A stretch of DNA of 64,000 bases from VAZQ01 sp035693615 (GCA_035693615.1 DASSGH010000051.1:1-64000); one strand, 5' to 3'. Shown: positions 27,257 through 36,693, numbered from the stretch's first letter. A program made the numbers and translations. The notes: a model not told the origin generated them from the sequence alone.

Positions 27257-27428
27257 CGCTCCCGCTGCCGCCCGATCGGCTGTGTCCGACGCCCTTGACC
27301 GGCGGTGCGCCGCAGGTTCAGAGTCGACTTGTTCGAATGTAGGTCCCCGGGCAAAATCGCCGCGATTTTGACCCGATCCGCCGCCGGTTTCCCCGGCCGG
27401 TGCGAAAAATGATTTCGAGGAGGAAGGC

Positions 27429-27920
27429 ATGACCGCCGTCGCATTGACGGTGAACGGTAAACCCGTCACCGGTGACGTCGATCCGCGCACGCTTCTGGTG
27501 CAATTCCTGCGCGAGAACCTGCGGCTGACCGGCACCCATGTGGGCTGCGACACCTCGCAGTGCGGCGCCTGCGTGGTGCACGTCGACGGCAAGGCGGTCA
27601 AAGCCTGCACCGTCTTCGTCTGGCAGATCGAGGGAGCGAACGTCACGACCATCGAGGGCCTTGCCGACCCGAACGGACCGCTCCACCCGATGCAAGAGGC
27701 CTTCCGCGAACATCACGGGTTGCAATGCGGCTACTGCACCCCGGGCATGATTATGACCGCGGTCGACATGGTCAATCGCAAGGGCCACGAGCTCGACGAT
27801 CCCACCATTCGCCACGAGCTCGAGGGTAATCTCTGCCGCTGCACCGGCTACCATAACATCGTGAAGGCCATCGCGGCCGGCGCCAAGGCGATGAAAGGAC
27901 ACGTGCAGCAGCAAGCTTGA
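27429..27920 (+). CDS. coxS: CO dehydrogenase-type iron-sulfur small subunit
   Basis: A 163-residue protein carrying two [2Fe-2S] clusters. The plant-ferredoxin-like cluster uses C40, C45, C48 (CDTSQCGAC) and C60. The second, helical cluster uses C100, C103 (CGYC) and C136, C138 (CRC). It passes electrons from the molybdenum site in CoxL to FAD in CoxM. The order S-L-M found here is typical of form II enzymes, unlike M-S-L of true aerobic CO dehydrogenases. A good ribosome site (GAGGAGG) precedes ATG 27429. Confidence 0.94.
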   Translation: MTAVALTVNGKPVTGDVDPRTLLVQFLRENLRLTGTHVGCDTSQCGACVVHVDGKAVKACTVFVWQIEGANVTTIEGLADPNGPLHPMQEAFREHHGLQCGYCTPGMIMTAVDMVNRKGHELDDPTIRHELEGNLCRCTGYHNIVKAIAAGAKAMKGHVQQQA

Positions 27921-27950
27921 GCGGAGCGCGGGCCTCAGGAGGAGATCGCC

Positions 27951-30317
27951 ATGAACGCGACGGGAATCGGCGCGGCGGTCCGCCGCAAAGAGGATCAACG
28001 CTTCGTGACGGGCAAGGGCCATTACACCGATGACGTCAATCGTCCGGGCCAATGCCACGCCTACTTCCTGCGCTCGCCCCACGCCCATGCCAGGATCAAG
28101 AACGTCGAAACCAAGGCGGCTGCGGCGATGCCGGGCGTGCTTGCCGTGCTTACCGGCGCCGAGCTTGCGGCCGACAAGATCGGCAACCTCATTTGCGGCT
28201 GGATGATCACGTCCAAGGACGGCTCGCAAATGAAGATGGCGGCGCATCCGGCGATCGCCCACGGCAAGGCGAATTATGTCGGCGACCCGGTTGCCGTGGT
28301 CGTCGCCGAGACGCTGGCCCAGGCGAAAGACGCTGCCGAGAAGGTCAACGTCGACTACGAGCTATTGACGGCGCTCGCCGATCCAGCCAAGGCGCAGAGC
28401 GAGGGCGCGCCGCAAATCCACGAAATCGCCGCGCGCAACACCATCTACCAATGGCACCTCGGCGAGGCCAAGGCGGTCGAGGCCGCGTTCAAGTCGGCCA
28501 AGCACGTGACCAGGCTTGATTTCATCAACAATCGTCTGGTGCCGAATGCGATCGAGCCGCGCGCCGCCATCGGCGAATACGATTCCGGCTCCGAGAGCCT
28601 GACGCTGTGGAACACGACGCAGAACCCGCATGTGGCGCGCCTGGTGATGTCCGCCTTCGTCGGTCTCGCGCCCGAGCACAAGCTGCGGGTGATCGCGCCC
28701 GACGTCGGCGGTGGCTTCGGCTCGAAGATTTTCATCTATCCGGAGGAGGTCGTGTGCCTGTGGGCGGCGCGCAAAGTTGGCCGGCCGGTGAAATGGGTGG
28801 CGGAGCGCTCCGAAGCCTTCCTCACCGACGCACACGGGCGCGACCATGTCACGCACGCGGAGATGGCATTCGATGCCGAGGGCAAGGCCACGGCGTTGCG
28901 CGTGAAAACGATCGCCAATCTCGGCGCCTATATGTCGACGTTCTCCTCATCGGTGCCGACCTATCTTTACGGCACGCTGCTGTCGGGCCAATACGAAATT
29001 CCGGCGATCTATTGCGAGGTGGACGCGGTCTACACCAACACCGTGCCGGTCGACGCTTATCGCGGCGCCGGGCGGCCGGAGGCAACCTTCGTGGTCGAGC
29101 GCCTGATGGAGGTCGGCGCGCGCGAGATGGGCATCGATCCGGCCGACCTGCGCAAGAAGAACTTCATCAAGAACTTCCCGCATCAGACGCCGGTGATCAT
29201 GACTTATGACGCGGGCGACTATCACGCCTCGCTAAAGAAAGCGCTGGAGGTCGCCGACTATGGCGGGTTCGGCAAGCGCAAGCGTGAATCCGCCCGCCAT
29301 GACAAGCTGCGCGGCATCGGCTTTTCGACCTATATCGAGGCTTGCGGCATCGCGCCCAGCCAAGCCGTCGGCTCGCTCGGCTGCGGCGTGGGGCTGTGGG
29401 AATCGGCCGAGGTGCGCGTCAATCCCACCGGCTCCGTCGAAGTCCTTACCGGCTGTCACCAGCACGGGCAGGGCCATGAGACGACCTTCGCGCAGGTCGT
29501 CTCCGAACGGCTCGGCATTCCCCTCGAGAACGTCAGCGTCGTGCATGGGGATACCGACAAGGTGCAATTCGGCATGGGGACCTATGGCTCCCGCTCGGGC
29601 GCGGTCGGTATCTCCGCCATCGTCAAGGCGCTCGACAAGATCGAGGCGAAGGCGAAGAAAGTTGCCGCGCATATGCTCGAGGCGGCCGAGGGCGACATCG
29701 TGTTTGCGGACGGCAAGTTCACCGTCGCCGGCACCGACAAGTCGGCGGCTTGGGGCGAGGTCGCGCTCAATGCCTATATCGCCCACAAATTTGCTGGGCA
29801 GGAGCTGGAGCCGGGCTTGAAGGAAGGTGCCTTTTACGATCCCACCAACTTCACGTTTCCGGCCGGCTGTCACATCTGCGAGGTCGAGGTCGATCCGCAG
29901 ACCGGCGAAAGCGAGATCGTGGCTTGGACCGCGGTCGACGATTTCGGCACGGTGATCAATCCGATGATCGTCGAGGGACAGGTCCACGGCGGCATCGCGC
30001 AGGGCGTTGGCCAGGCGCTGCTCGAGGGCGCGGTCTATGACAAGGACGGCCAGCTCGTCACCGGCTCGCTGATGGATTACTGCATGCCGCGGGCGCATGA
30101 TCTGCCCGCGCTCAAGGTTGAGATGACCCGCACGCTGTCGCCATCGAACCCGCTGGGAATCAAAGGCTGCGGCGAGGCCGGCGCCATCGCCGCGCCGGTT
30201 GCCGTCATCAACGCCATCACCAATGCCATCGGCAGCGAAGATTTGGCCATGCCGGCAACCGCGCAGGCGGTGTGGCAGGCACTGCAAAAGACCCAGGACA
30301 GACGCAAAGCGGCATAG
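27951..30317 (+). CDS. coxL: Form II CO dehydrogenase-like molybdenum hydroxylase large subunit
   Basis: A 788-residue molybdopterin-cytosine-dinucleotide subunit of the xanthine dehydrogenase superfamily. GGGFGSK (about 253-259), the active-site loop AYRGAGR (369-375) and GCGEAGAIAAP with the general-base Glu (about residue 742) are visible. Form I CO dehydrogenases have AYXCSFR at the loop, with a catalytic Cys; here that Cys is absent, so this is form II and CO oxidation is uncertain. Many such enzymes hydroxylate other small molecules. A GGAGGAG site precedes ATG 27951. Confidence 0.93.
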   Translation: MNATGIGAAVRRKEDQRFVTGKGHYTDDVNRPGQCHAYFLRSPHAHARIKNVETKAAAAMPGVLAVLTGAELAADKIGNLICGWMITSKDGSQMKMAAHPAIAHGKANYVGDPVAVVVAETLAQAKDAAEKVNVDYELLTALADPAKAQSEGAPQIHEIAARNTIYQWHLGEAKAVEAAFKSAKHVTRLDFINNRLVPNAIEPRAAIGEYDSGSESLTLWNTTQNPHVARLVMSAFVGLAPEHKLRVIAPDVGGGFGSKIFIYPEEVVCLWAARKVGRPVKWVAERSEAFLTDAHGRDHVTHAEMAFDAEGKATALRVKTIANLGAYMSTFSSSVPTYLYGTLLSGQYEIPAIYCEVDAVYTNTVPVDAYRGAGRPEATFVVERLMEVGAREMGIDPADLRKKNFIKNFPHQTPVIMTYDAGDYHASLKKALEVADYGGFGKRKRESARHDKLRGIGFSTYIEACGIAPSQAVGSLGCGVGLWESAEVRVNPTGSVEVLTGCHQHGQGHETTFAQVVSERLGIPLENVSVVHGDTDKVQFGMGTYGSRSGAVGISAIVKALDKIEAKAKKVAAHMLEAAEGDIVFADGKFTVAGTDKSAAWGEVALNAYIAHKFAGQELEPGLKEGAFYDPTNFTFPAGCHICEVEVDPQTGESEIVAWTAVDDFGTVINPMIVEGQVHGGIAQGVGQALLEGAVYDKDGQLVTGSLMDYCMPRAHDLPALKVEMTRTLSPSNPLGIKGCGEAGAIAAPVAVINAITNAIGSEDLAMPATAQAVWQALQKTQDRRKAA

Positions 30318-30328
30318 GAGCGGTCACA

Positions 30329-31126
30329 ATGTATGCATTCACCCAACACCGGCCGGCAACCGTGCGGCAGGCGGCGAGCTTGCTGGCCAAGCAAGAGGAA
30401 GCCAAGCTGCTCGCCGGCGGCCACACGCTCATTCCAACCATGAAGTTGCGGCTCGCCGGGCCGAAGCATCTCGTCGACCTGTCGAAGGTCGAAGGGTTGA
30501 GCGGCATCGAAATGAAAGGCCGTTCGCTCACCATCGGTGCGATGACCACCCACGTCGAGGTCCAGACCTCGCCGGTCGTGCGCGAAAACATTCCGGCGCT
30601 GGCCGAGCTTGCCGGCAAGATCGGCGACCCGGCGGTGCGTCATCGCGGCACCATCGGCGGCTCGCTCGCCAACAACGATCCCAATGCCGATTATCCCGCG
30701 GCTGCGCTCGGTCTGGGCGCCACCATCATCACCAACAAGCGGCGCATTCCCGCCGACGAATTCTTCAAGGGCCTGTTTGAGACGGCGCTCGAAGCGGACG
30801 AAATCGTCACCAAGGTGCAGTTCCCGAAAGTCAACAAGGCGGCCTATGTGAAGTTTCCCAACCCGGCCTCGCGCTATGCGCTGGTCGGCGTATTCGTCTC
30901 GAAGCGCAGTTCGGAGATCCGCGTCGCGGTCACTGGCGCGGGCGCGAACGGCGTGTTCCGCTTGACCGCCTTCGAGGAGGCGCTCAAGAAGCGCTTCGGG
31001 GCGAAGTCGCTCGAGGGATTGACGGTGCCGGCCGACGGCATGGCCAGCGATATCCACGGCAGCGCCGAATATCGCGCGCACCTCATCGCTGTGTTGGCGC
31101 GCCGGGCAGTCGCGGCGGCGGGCTGA
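30329..31126 (+). CDS. coxM: FAD-binding medium subunit of the form II molybdenum hydroxylase
   Basis: A 265-residue flavoprotein subunit. AGGHTLIP (29-36) and TIGGSLANNDPNADYP (108-123) bind FAD as in CoxM and XdhB. It hands electrons from the CoxS clusters to the quinone pool or another acceptor. Start ATG 30329 (MYAFTQHRPAT) follows AGGAG at 30316-30320 and lies 11 bp after coxL; an upstream extension overlapping coxL was rejected. Confidence 0.94.
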   Translation: MYAFTQHRPATVRQAASLLAKQEEAKLLAGGHTLIPTMKLRLAGPKHLVDLSKVEGLSGIEMKGRSLTIGAMTTHVEVQTSPVVRENIPALAELAGKIGDPAVRHRGTIGGSLANNDPNADYPAAALGLGATIITNKRRIPADEFFKGLFETALEADEIVTKVQFPKVNKAAYVKFPNPASRYALVGVFVSKRSSEIRVAVTGAGANGVFRLTAFEEALKKRFGAKSLEGLTVPADGMASDIHGSAEYRAHLIAVLARRAVAAAG

Positions 31127-31246
31127 TCGATCCCGAGGCGGCAAAACCACCTGGTTCGAAGCGCTGATTGCTGAACCCCGAACGCGCCCCTCATCTGCGT
31201 TCTTGGCAGGACAAGCGCGGCGGTGAGAGGCTATAAGCTCGGCGTG

Positions 31247-32173
31247 ATGATAGCGCCGCCGCGTTCACTACCCGACTCAATCGACGCCACGCTCGATCTG
31301 CTTGCGGCGGCCAATTATCTGGCCGACCGCTCGCTCGCGACCGTGCTGTTCCTCGCGCTGAAGATGGGCCGGCCCTTGTTTCTCGAAGGCGAAGCGGGCG
31401 TGGGCAAGACCGAGATCGCCAAGGTCTTGTCCTCGACGCTGGGCCGCCGCCTCATCCGCCTGCAATGCTACGAGGGTCTCGACGTCTCGGCGGCGGTCTA
31501 CGAGTGGAACTACGCCGCGCAAATGATCGCAATCCGCGTCGCCGAGGCCGAGGGCGCCCACGACCGCGAGCGGCTCGAGCACGACGTCTTCTCCGAGCGT
31601 TTTCTGATCAAGCGGCCGCTGCTACAGGCGCTCGAGCCGGATCCGGCCGGCGCGCCGGTACTGCTGATCGACGAGCTTGATCGCGCCGACGAAGCGTTCG
31701 AAGCCTTCCTTTTGGAGGTGCTCGCCGATTTCCAGGTCACGATTCCGGAGCTCGGCACCGTGAAGGCGGGGGAGCCGCCGATCGTGGTGATCACGTCGAA
31801 TCGCACGCGGGAAATTCACGACGCGCTCAAACGCCGCTGTCTCTACCACTGGGTCGGCTACCCGGCGGCCGAGCGCGAATTGAACATCGTGCGGGCCAAG
31901 GTCCCGGGAATCGGCAACACCTTGTCAGAGCAGGTCGTGCATTTCGTTCAGGCGTTGCGCAGGGAGGACCTGTTCAAGGCGCCCGGAGTTGCCGAGACGC
32001 TCGACTGGGCGGCCGCGCTCGCCGAGCTCGACGTGGCGGCGCTCGATCCACTTACCGTTTCGGACACGCTCGGCGTATTGCTCAAATACCAGGACGACAT
32101 CGCGCGCATCCAAGGCGGCAAGGTGAAGGAGCTCATCGACGAGGGGCGCGCGCAGCTGCGTGCGGCGGAGTGA
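31247..32173 (+). CDS. coxD: MoxR-family AAA ATPase (CoxD-like)
   Basis: A 308-residue AAA+ ATPase. Walker A GEAGVGKT is at 48-55, Walker B LLIDELDRAD at 139-148, and sensor 1 ITSNRTRE follows. MoxR proteins of cox clusters help insert the sulfur or metal into the active site; CoxD is known to be needed for cofactor maturation of form I enzymes. It is followed 27 bp later by its usual VWA partner. ATG 31247 is chosen; a GTG at 31223 in frame is an alternative. Confidence 0.92.
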   Translation: MIAPPRSLPDSIDATLDLLAAANYLADRSLATVLFLALKMGRPLFLEGEAGVGKTEIAKVLSSTLGRRLIRLQCYEGLDVSAAVYEWNYAAQMIAIRVAEAEGAHDRERLEHDVFSERFLIKRPLLQALEPDPAGAPVLLIDELDRADEAFEAFLLEVLADFQVTIPELGTVKAGEPPIVVITSNRTREIHDALKRRCLYHWVGYPAAERELNIVRAKVPGIGNTLSEQVVHFVQALRREDLFKAPGVAETLDWAAALAELDVAALDPLTVSDTLGVLLKYQDDIARIQGGKVKELIDEGRAQLRAAE

Positions 32174-32200
32174 CGAGGGCAGCGCGCAGGCAGGAATGCT

Positions 32201-33484
32201 ATGAATCCATGCGGGTCATTTGCCCATCGGCCGGTGCTCGCGCCCGAGGATGTCCGCGGCGCCGCCGCTGCGGGAACCGAAGCGCCGCGCGCAGCTGGTC
32301 GGCTCGCCGAAAACATCGTCCACTTCGCGCGCGCGCTTCGCGCGGCCGGCATTCCGGTCGGACCGGGCGCGGTGATGGACGCGCTCGCCGCGGTCGCGGC
32401 GGCGGGTGTGGGCACGCGCGCAGACTTCTATTGGACGCTGCATGCGGTGTTGGTGAAACGCCACGAGCACTCGCTCATCTTCGACCAGGCGTTTCGCATC
32501 TTTTTCCGCCGCCGCGGTCTGCTCGACAGGCTGCTCGCGGCGATGCTGCCGCAGGCGCCCTCGGCCGAAGACGAGAAGGCGCCGCCGGGCGCGCAGCGCA
32601 TCCAGGAGGCGCTGCTCTCGGGTGTGGCAGAAGCCGAGCGCAAGCCGCCGCAGCTCGAAGTCGACGCGCGCCTCACCGTGTCAGACCGCGAGGTGCTGCA
32701 GAAGAAGGATTTCGCGCAGATGACCGCGGCCGAGATCGCCGCCGCCAAAGACGCGATCAAGCGCCTGGTACTTTCGCTTGATGCGGTGAAAACGCGGCGT
32801 CTCGCACCGCATCGCCACGGCCACCTGGTCGACATCCGCCGCACGTTGCGGGCGAGCCTCAAGGCCGGCGGCGCGGTGATCGACCTCAAATATCTCGGGC
32901 CGCGCTCGAAGTTGCCGCCGATCGTGGCGCTGCTCGATATCTCCGGCTCGATGAGCCAGTACACGCGCCTGTTCCTGCATTTCCTGCACGCGGTGACCGA
33001 TGCCCGCAAGCGCGTCCACACGTTCTTGTTCGGCACCCGGTTGACCAACGTCACGCGCGCGCTCAAGGCCAAGGACCCCGATGAGGCGCTTGCCGCGGTC
33101 GGGGCGAACGTCGCGGACTGGTCGGGCGGCACGCGCATCGCGACCTCGCTGCACGCGTTCAACAAGCTATGGGCGCGCCGCGTGCTCACCCAGGGCGCCA
33201 TCGTGCTGCTGATTACGGACGGTCTCGAGCGCGACCCGGACGACCGGCTCGGCTTCGAAATCGACCGGCTGCACCGCTCCTGCCGCAGGCTGATCTGGCT
33301 CAATCCTCTGCTGCGGTTCTCCGGCTTCGAAGCCAAGGCCAAGGGCATTCGCACCATGGTGCCGCACGTCGACGAACTGCGGCCGATCCATAATTTGGAG
33401 TCGATGCAGGACTTGGTGCGCGCACTCTCCGCGAGCGGCGGGCGCGGCGGCGATCCAAAGACGTGGCTGGACAAGGTGGCATGA
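32201..33484 (+). CDS. coxE: VWA domain protein (CoxE-like)
   Basis: A 427-residue protein. The N-terminal half is helical and Ala/Arg-rich. The C-terminal von Willebrand A domain begins near 240 with the MIDAS motif DISGSMS (246-252) and later SGGTRIATSL and LITDGLERD. VWA proteins act with MoxR ATPases as a chaperone pair; in cox clusters CoxE works with CoxD on maturation of the hydroxylase. Position and pairing support that role. The C-terminus ends DPKTWLDKVA, as in the family. Confidence 0.92.
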   Translation: MNPCGSFAHRPVLAPEDVRGAAAAGTEAPRAAGRLAENIVHFARALRAAGIPVGPGAVMDALAAVAAAGVGTRADFYWTLHAVLVKRHEHSLIFDQAFRIFFRRRGLLDRLLAAMLPQAPSAEDEKAPPGAQRIQEALLSGVAEAERKPPQLEVDARLTVSDREVLQKKDFAQMTAAEIAAAKDAIKRLVLSLDAVKTRRLAPHRHGHLVDIRRTLRASLKAGGAVIDLKYLGPRSKLPPIVALLDISGSMSQYTRLFLHFLHAVTDARKRVHTFLFGTRLTNVTRALKAKDPDEALAAVGANVADWSGGTRIATSLHAFNKLWARRVLTQGAIVLLITDGLERDPDDRLGFEIDRLHRSCRRLIWLNPLLRFSGFEAKAKGIRTMVPHVDELRPIHNLESMQDLVRALSASGGRGGDPKTWLDKVA

Positions 33485-33596
33485 CGGTTATTGCCCGGCG
33501 GGCGCGGACGATCCATCTATAGCTAGCGAAACCGGAAGGGCGCGATGATTGCTCTTCCTTCGCGCTTTACTGCCCCCGGTGAGCATGGAGGTGCAC

Positions 33597-33920
33597 ATGT
33601 TGGCGCGCGATGAGGACATCCTGCGGGCGGCCGAGGACTGGCGGGCGAAGGGCCGCGGGGTCGCGCTCGCGACCGTGGTCGAGACCTGGGGGTCGGCGCC
33701 GCGGCCTGTGGGCTCGAACCTGGTGATCGACGATGAAGGCAATTTCCTCGGCAGCGTCTCCGGCGGCTGCGTCGAGGGCGCGGTGGTCACCGAGGCGCTC
33801 GACGTGATCGAGAGCGGCAAGCCGAAGACGATCGAATTCGGCGTTGCCGACGAGACCGCGTGGAAGGTGGGGCTCTCCTGCGGTGGCACCATTCGTGTCT
33901 ATGTGGAGAAGGTGGAGTAG
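33597..33920 (+). CDS. XdhC/CoxI N-terminal domain protein
   Basis: A 107-residue protein consisting only of the XdhC_CoxI domain: VVETWGSAPRPVGSNLVI and GSVSGGCVEGAVV with the conserved Cys, then LSCGGTIRVYVE. XdhC-type proteins bind molybdenum cofactor and aid its sulfuration and insertion. ATG 33597 has GGAGG at 33587-33591 with ideal spacing; the upstream ATG 33585 would contain that ribosome site. The usual C-terminal Rossmann half is a separate gene downstream, so the protein is split in two, as seen in several cox clusters. Confidence 0.88.
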   Translation: MLARDEDILRAAEDWRAKGRGVALATVVETWGSAPRPVGSNLVIDDEGNFLGSVSGGCVEGAVVTEALDVIESGKPKTIEFGVADETAWKVGLSCGGTIRVYVEKVE

Positions 33921-33944
33921 GAGCATGCACGTGCCGCATGCTCG

Positions 33945-34008
33945 ACGTACCTCACCCTCGACCCTGCCCCGCAAGGCGGGAGGGGACCGACTGAGAGTGG
34001 GGGAAGGG
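33945..34008. repeat. GC-rich palindromic repeat between the split xdhC genes
   Basis: A C-rich then G-rich stretch with the hairpin CCCCGC-AAG-GCGGG and a downstream GGGGGAAGGGG ending at the next gene's ribosome region. It resembles the element at 2893-2996 in composition. It lies inside a co-directional gene pair, so it is probably transcribed. Confidence 0.45.
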
Positions 34009-34010
34009 GC

Positions 34011-34703
34011 ATGAAGCTCGAGATCCTCAGAGCGCTCAATGCCGAGCGTGCGGCGCGTCGCGCCGCCGTCGTCGTCACCGACGTGACGAGCGGCCAGCAG
34101 CGTCTGGTCAAGGCGGCCGAGGTCGCGCGCGATCCGCTCAAAGACGTCATCGAGAAGCAGATCCGGCGCGGCAACAGCGCCATGGTGGAGACGCCCGCAG
34201 GCAAGGTTTTTCTCACCGTGCACGTTCCGCCGTCCCAGCTCGTCATCACCGGCGCCGTGCACATCAGCCAGGCGCTCGCACCGATGGCGCGTCTCGTCGG
34301 CTATGACGTGACGATCGTCGATCCGCGCACCGCCTTCGCCTCGATCGAGCGCTTCCCGGACGTGAAGGTGATCGCGGAATGGCCCGATGTCGCGTTGCCG
34401 CCGCTCGGCGTCGACCGCTACACCGCCTTCGTGGCGCTCACGCACGATCCGAAGATCGATGACCCGGCGCTCACCCATGCGCTCGCGCGCGACTGCTTTT
34501 ACATCGGCGCGCTGGGCTCGAAGAAGACGCACGCCCGCCGCATCGAACGGCTCAAGGCGCAGGGCTTGTCGGATGATGCGCTTGCGCGCATCCACGCGCC
34601 GATCGGCCTTGCCATCGGCGCGGTCTCCCCGGCCGAGATCGCCGTCGCCATCATGGGCGAGATCACGGCGCAGCTGCGGCAGTCTCCGGAGACGCGCGCA
34701 TGA
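34011..34703 (+). CDS. XdhC family protein, Rossmann half
   Basis: A 230-residue protein. The N-terminal 80 residues are a CoxI-like variable part. From about residue 75, PSQLVITGAVHISQALAPMA starts the XdhC Rossmann domain, followed by VDPRTAF and CFYIGALGSKKTHARR. With the 107-residue protein upstream it should make up a full molybdenum-cofactor chaperone. The stop overlaps the next start by 4 bp (ATGA), so it is co-translated with the fused molybdopterin-binding protein. Confidence 0.9.
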   Translation: MKLEILRALNAERAARRAAVVVTDVTSGQQRLVKAAEVARDPLKDVIEKQIRRGNSAMVETPAGKVFLTVHVPPSQLVITGAVHISQALAPMARLVGYDVTIVDPRTAFASIERFPDVKVIAEWPDVALPPLGVDRYTAFVALTHDPKIDDPALTHALARDCFYIGALGSKKTHARRIERLKAQGLSDDALARIHAPIGLAIGAVSPAEIAVAIMGEITAQLRQSPETRA

Positions 34704-36331
34704 AGTTCGGCGCGGTGCCGGTGGGTGAGGCGGAGGGCGGCGTTGCGGTGCATTCGATCCGCCAAGCCGGGCTCGTGTTGAAGAAAGGCACCTTGATCGG
34801 CAAGGCCGAGATCGCCGCGTTGAAGGCCGCCGGCATCGCCGAGATCGTGGTGGCGCGGATCGAGCCCGGCGACGTCTCCGAGGACGCCGCGGCGGCCGAG
34901 ATCGCGGCGGCGGTCGCCGGGGAGGGGGTACACGTCGAGCGCGCCTTCACCGGCCGCGCCAATCTCTTCGCCCAAACCGCAGGCGTGCTCGTCGTGGAGA
35001 AGGACGCGGTCGATCGCCTCAATCAGGTCGAGGAGTCCATCACCTTTGCGACGCTGCCGGCCTACAAGCCGGTCGTTGCGGGGGAGATGATCGCCACGGT
35101 CAAGATCATTCCGTTCGCGGTCGCGGCCAAAGCGCGCGATGCCGCGCTCGCGGTCGCCCGCGCCGCGCGCCCGATGGTGCGGATCGCCCCTTACCGCGTT
35201 CGCAAGATCGGCGTCGTCTCCACGCTGCTGCCGGGCCTTGCCGGCAAGGTCATCGAAAAAACCTTGAAGGTGACGGAGGAACGCCTGGCGCCGGCGGGCG
35301 CCAACATCGTTGCCGAACGCCGCGTGCCGCACGAGCAGCGCGCGCTGGCGCGCGCCATCGAGGAGGTGCTCGGGGAGGGCGCCGAACTCGTGATCGTGTT
35401 CGGCGCCTCCGCCATCGCCGACCGGCGCGACGTGATCCCCGCCGCGGTCGAGGCGATCGGCGGGCGCATCGAGCATTTCGGCATGCCGGTCGATCCCGGC
35501 ATTCTCTGGCTGATTGGCGCCGCGCGCGGCCGTCCGCTGCTCGGCGCGCCGGGCTGCGCGCGCTCGCCCAAGGAAAACGGATTCGACTGGGTACTCATGC
35601 GCTTACTTGCCGGTCTTGAAGTGCCGCGTGCGGCCATCACCGGCATGGGGGTGGGCGGCCTCCTGATGGAGATCGTCACGCGGCCGCAGCCGCGCGCCGA
35701 GCCCCCGCTCGCCGCCGGCCGGCGCATTGGCGCCGTGGTGCTCGCCGCCGGGCGGTCGACGCGCATGGGCGGGCCGAACAAGCTGCTCGCTGAAATCGCA
35801 GGCCGGCCGCTGGTCCGCATCGTTGTGGAGGAGGCGCTGGCCTCGCGCGCCCGGCCGGTCATCGTGGTGGTGGGGCATCAGCGCGCCGAGGTCGAGAAGG
35901 CGCTCGCCGGCCTGCCGGTCGAGCTTGTCTACAATGCGGATTTCGCGCAGGGGCTGGGCACCTCCGTGAAAGCCGGCATCGCCGCCGTTCCGGCCGAGGC
36001 CGATGGCGCAATCGTCTGCCTCGGCGACATGCCGCAGGTCGATGCCGGCCTGATCGATCGCCTCATTGCGGCCTTCGATCCCGACCGCGGCGGCCTCATC
36101 GTCATGCCGACCGTCGAGGGCCGGCGCGGCAATCCGGTGTTGTGGTCGCGGCGGTTCTTTCCCGACCTGATGGCAATCGAGGGCGACGTGGGCGCACGCC
36201 ACTTCATCGGCCGCTACGGCGAGGCGGTGGTCGAAGTGTCGCTGGAGGGCAGTGCCGCGCTGGTGGATGTCGACACGCCTGAGGCGCTCGTTGGCGTCAA
36301 GGCGGCGATCGAGGGTGCCTTCTCGAAATGA
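34700..36331 (+). CDS. Molybdopterin-binding / MocA-like nucleotidyltransferase fusion
   Basis: A 543-residue two-domain protein. The N-terminal part (to about 335) has a MoeA/MogA-like molybdopterin-binding domain, ending with FGASAIADRRDVIPAAVEAIGG-type and GMPVDPGILWLIG motifs. The C-terminal part (from about 343) is a MobA/MocA NTP transferase, with VVLAAGRSTRMGGPNKLL and LGDMPQVDAGLIDRL. MocA makes the cytosine dinucleotide form of the cofactor that CoxL-type enzymes need. The gene closes the cox cluster, so it probably matures CoxL. Confidence 0.9.
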   Translation: MKFGAVPVGEAEGGVAVHSIRQAGLVLKKGTLIGKAEIAALKAAGIAEIVVARIEPGDVSEDAAAAEIAAAVAGEGVHVERAFTGRANLFAQTAGVLVVEKDAVDRLNQVEESITFATLPAYKPVVAGEMIATVKIIPFAVAAKARDAALAVARAARPMVRIAPYRVRKIGVVSTLLPGLAGKVIEKTLKVTEERLAPAGANIVAERRVPHEQRALARAIEEVLGEGAELVIVFGASAIADRRDVIPAAVEAIGGRIEHFGMPVDPGILWLIGAARGRPLLGAPGCARSPKENGFDWVLMRLLAGLEVPRAAITGMGVGGLLMEIVTRPQPRAEPPLAAGRRIGAVVLAAGRSTRMGGPNKLLAEIAGRPLVRIVVEEALASRARPVIVVVGHQRAEVEKALAGLPVELVYNADFAQGLGTSVKAGIAAVPAEADGAIVCLGDMPQVDAGLIDRLIAAFDPDRGGLIVMPTVEGRRGNPVLWSRRFFPDLMAIEGDVGARHFIGRYGEAVVEVSLEGSAALVDVDTPEALVGVKAAIEGAFSK

Positions 36332-36360
36332 ATGGGCCCGCTGCGAGCAGGGCTACGCCG

Positions 36361-36579
36361 TCAGCCGCCGGGACGGCACCACAATATGGTGCACACCGGC
36401 ACCGGGCTGTTGCGTTCGCAGCGCCGCAGCGCGAACAGCTTGGCGTCGATGATGTCGTAGCTGCGGCCGTATCCGCCTGAGCCCAGCCCGGTCGCAAAAC
36501 AAACCCATGCCGAGGCCTCCGAGGAGGCCAGCGTCAACAACGAACCGGCAACGACTAACGCAGCGAGAGTCCGTCCCAT
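36361..36579 (-). CDS. Small secreted protein with four cysteines
   Basis: A 72-residue protein. MGRTLAALVVAGSLLTLASSEASA is a clear signal peptide. The mature part of about 48 residues has WVCFATG, ALRRC and VCTILWC, giving four Cys that could form two disulfides, and a GSGGYGRSYDI segment. The layout resembles small DUF4189-like exported proteins, but the match is weak. It is divergent from the tetR gene and convergent with the fused molybdopterin gene. Function unknown. Confidence 0.65.
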   Translation of the reverse strand: MGRTLAALVVAGSLLTLASSEASAWVCFATGLGSGGYGRSYDIIDAKLFALRRCERNSPVPVCTILWCRPGG

Positions 36580-36693
36580 CTCGTTCTCCTCAGCTCGGGG
36601 ATAGGGGCTCTTTCTGCTGGGTTCGTTTGGCCAAAATGAGGGGGTCGTCGGCTGCGCGGCATTTTCCTTAACGGGGTTGCGGAACCCGAAGCC

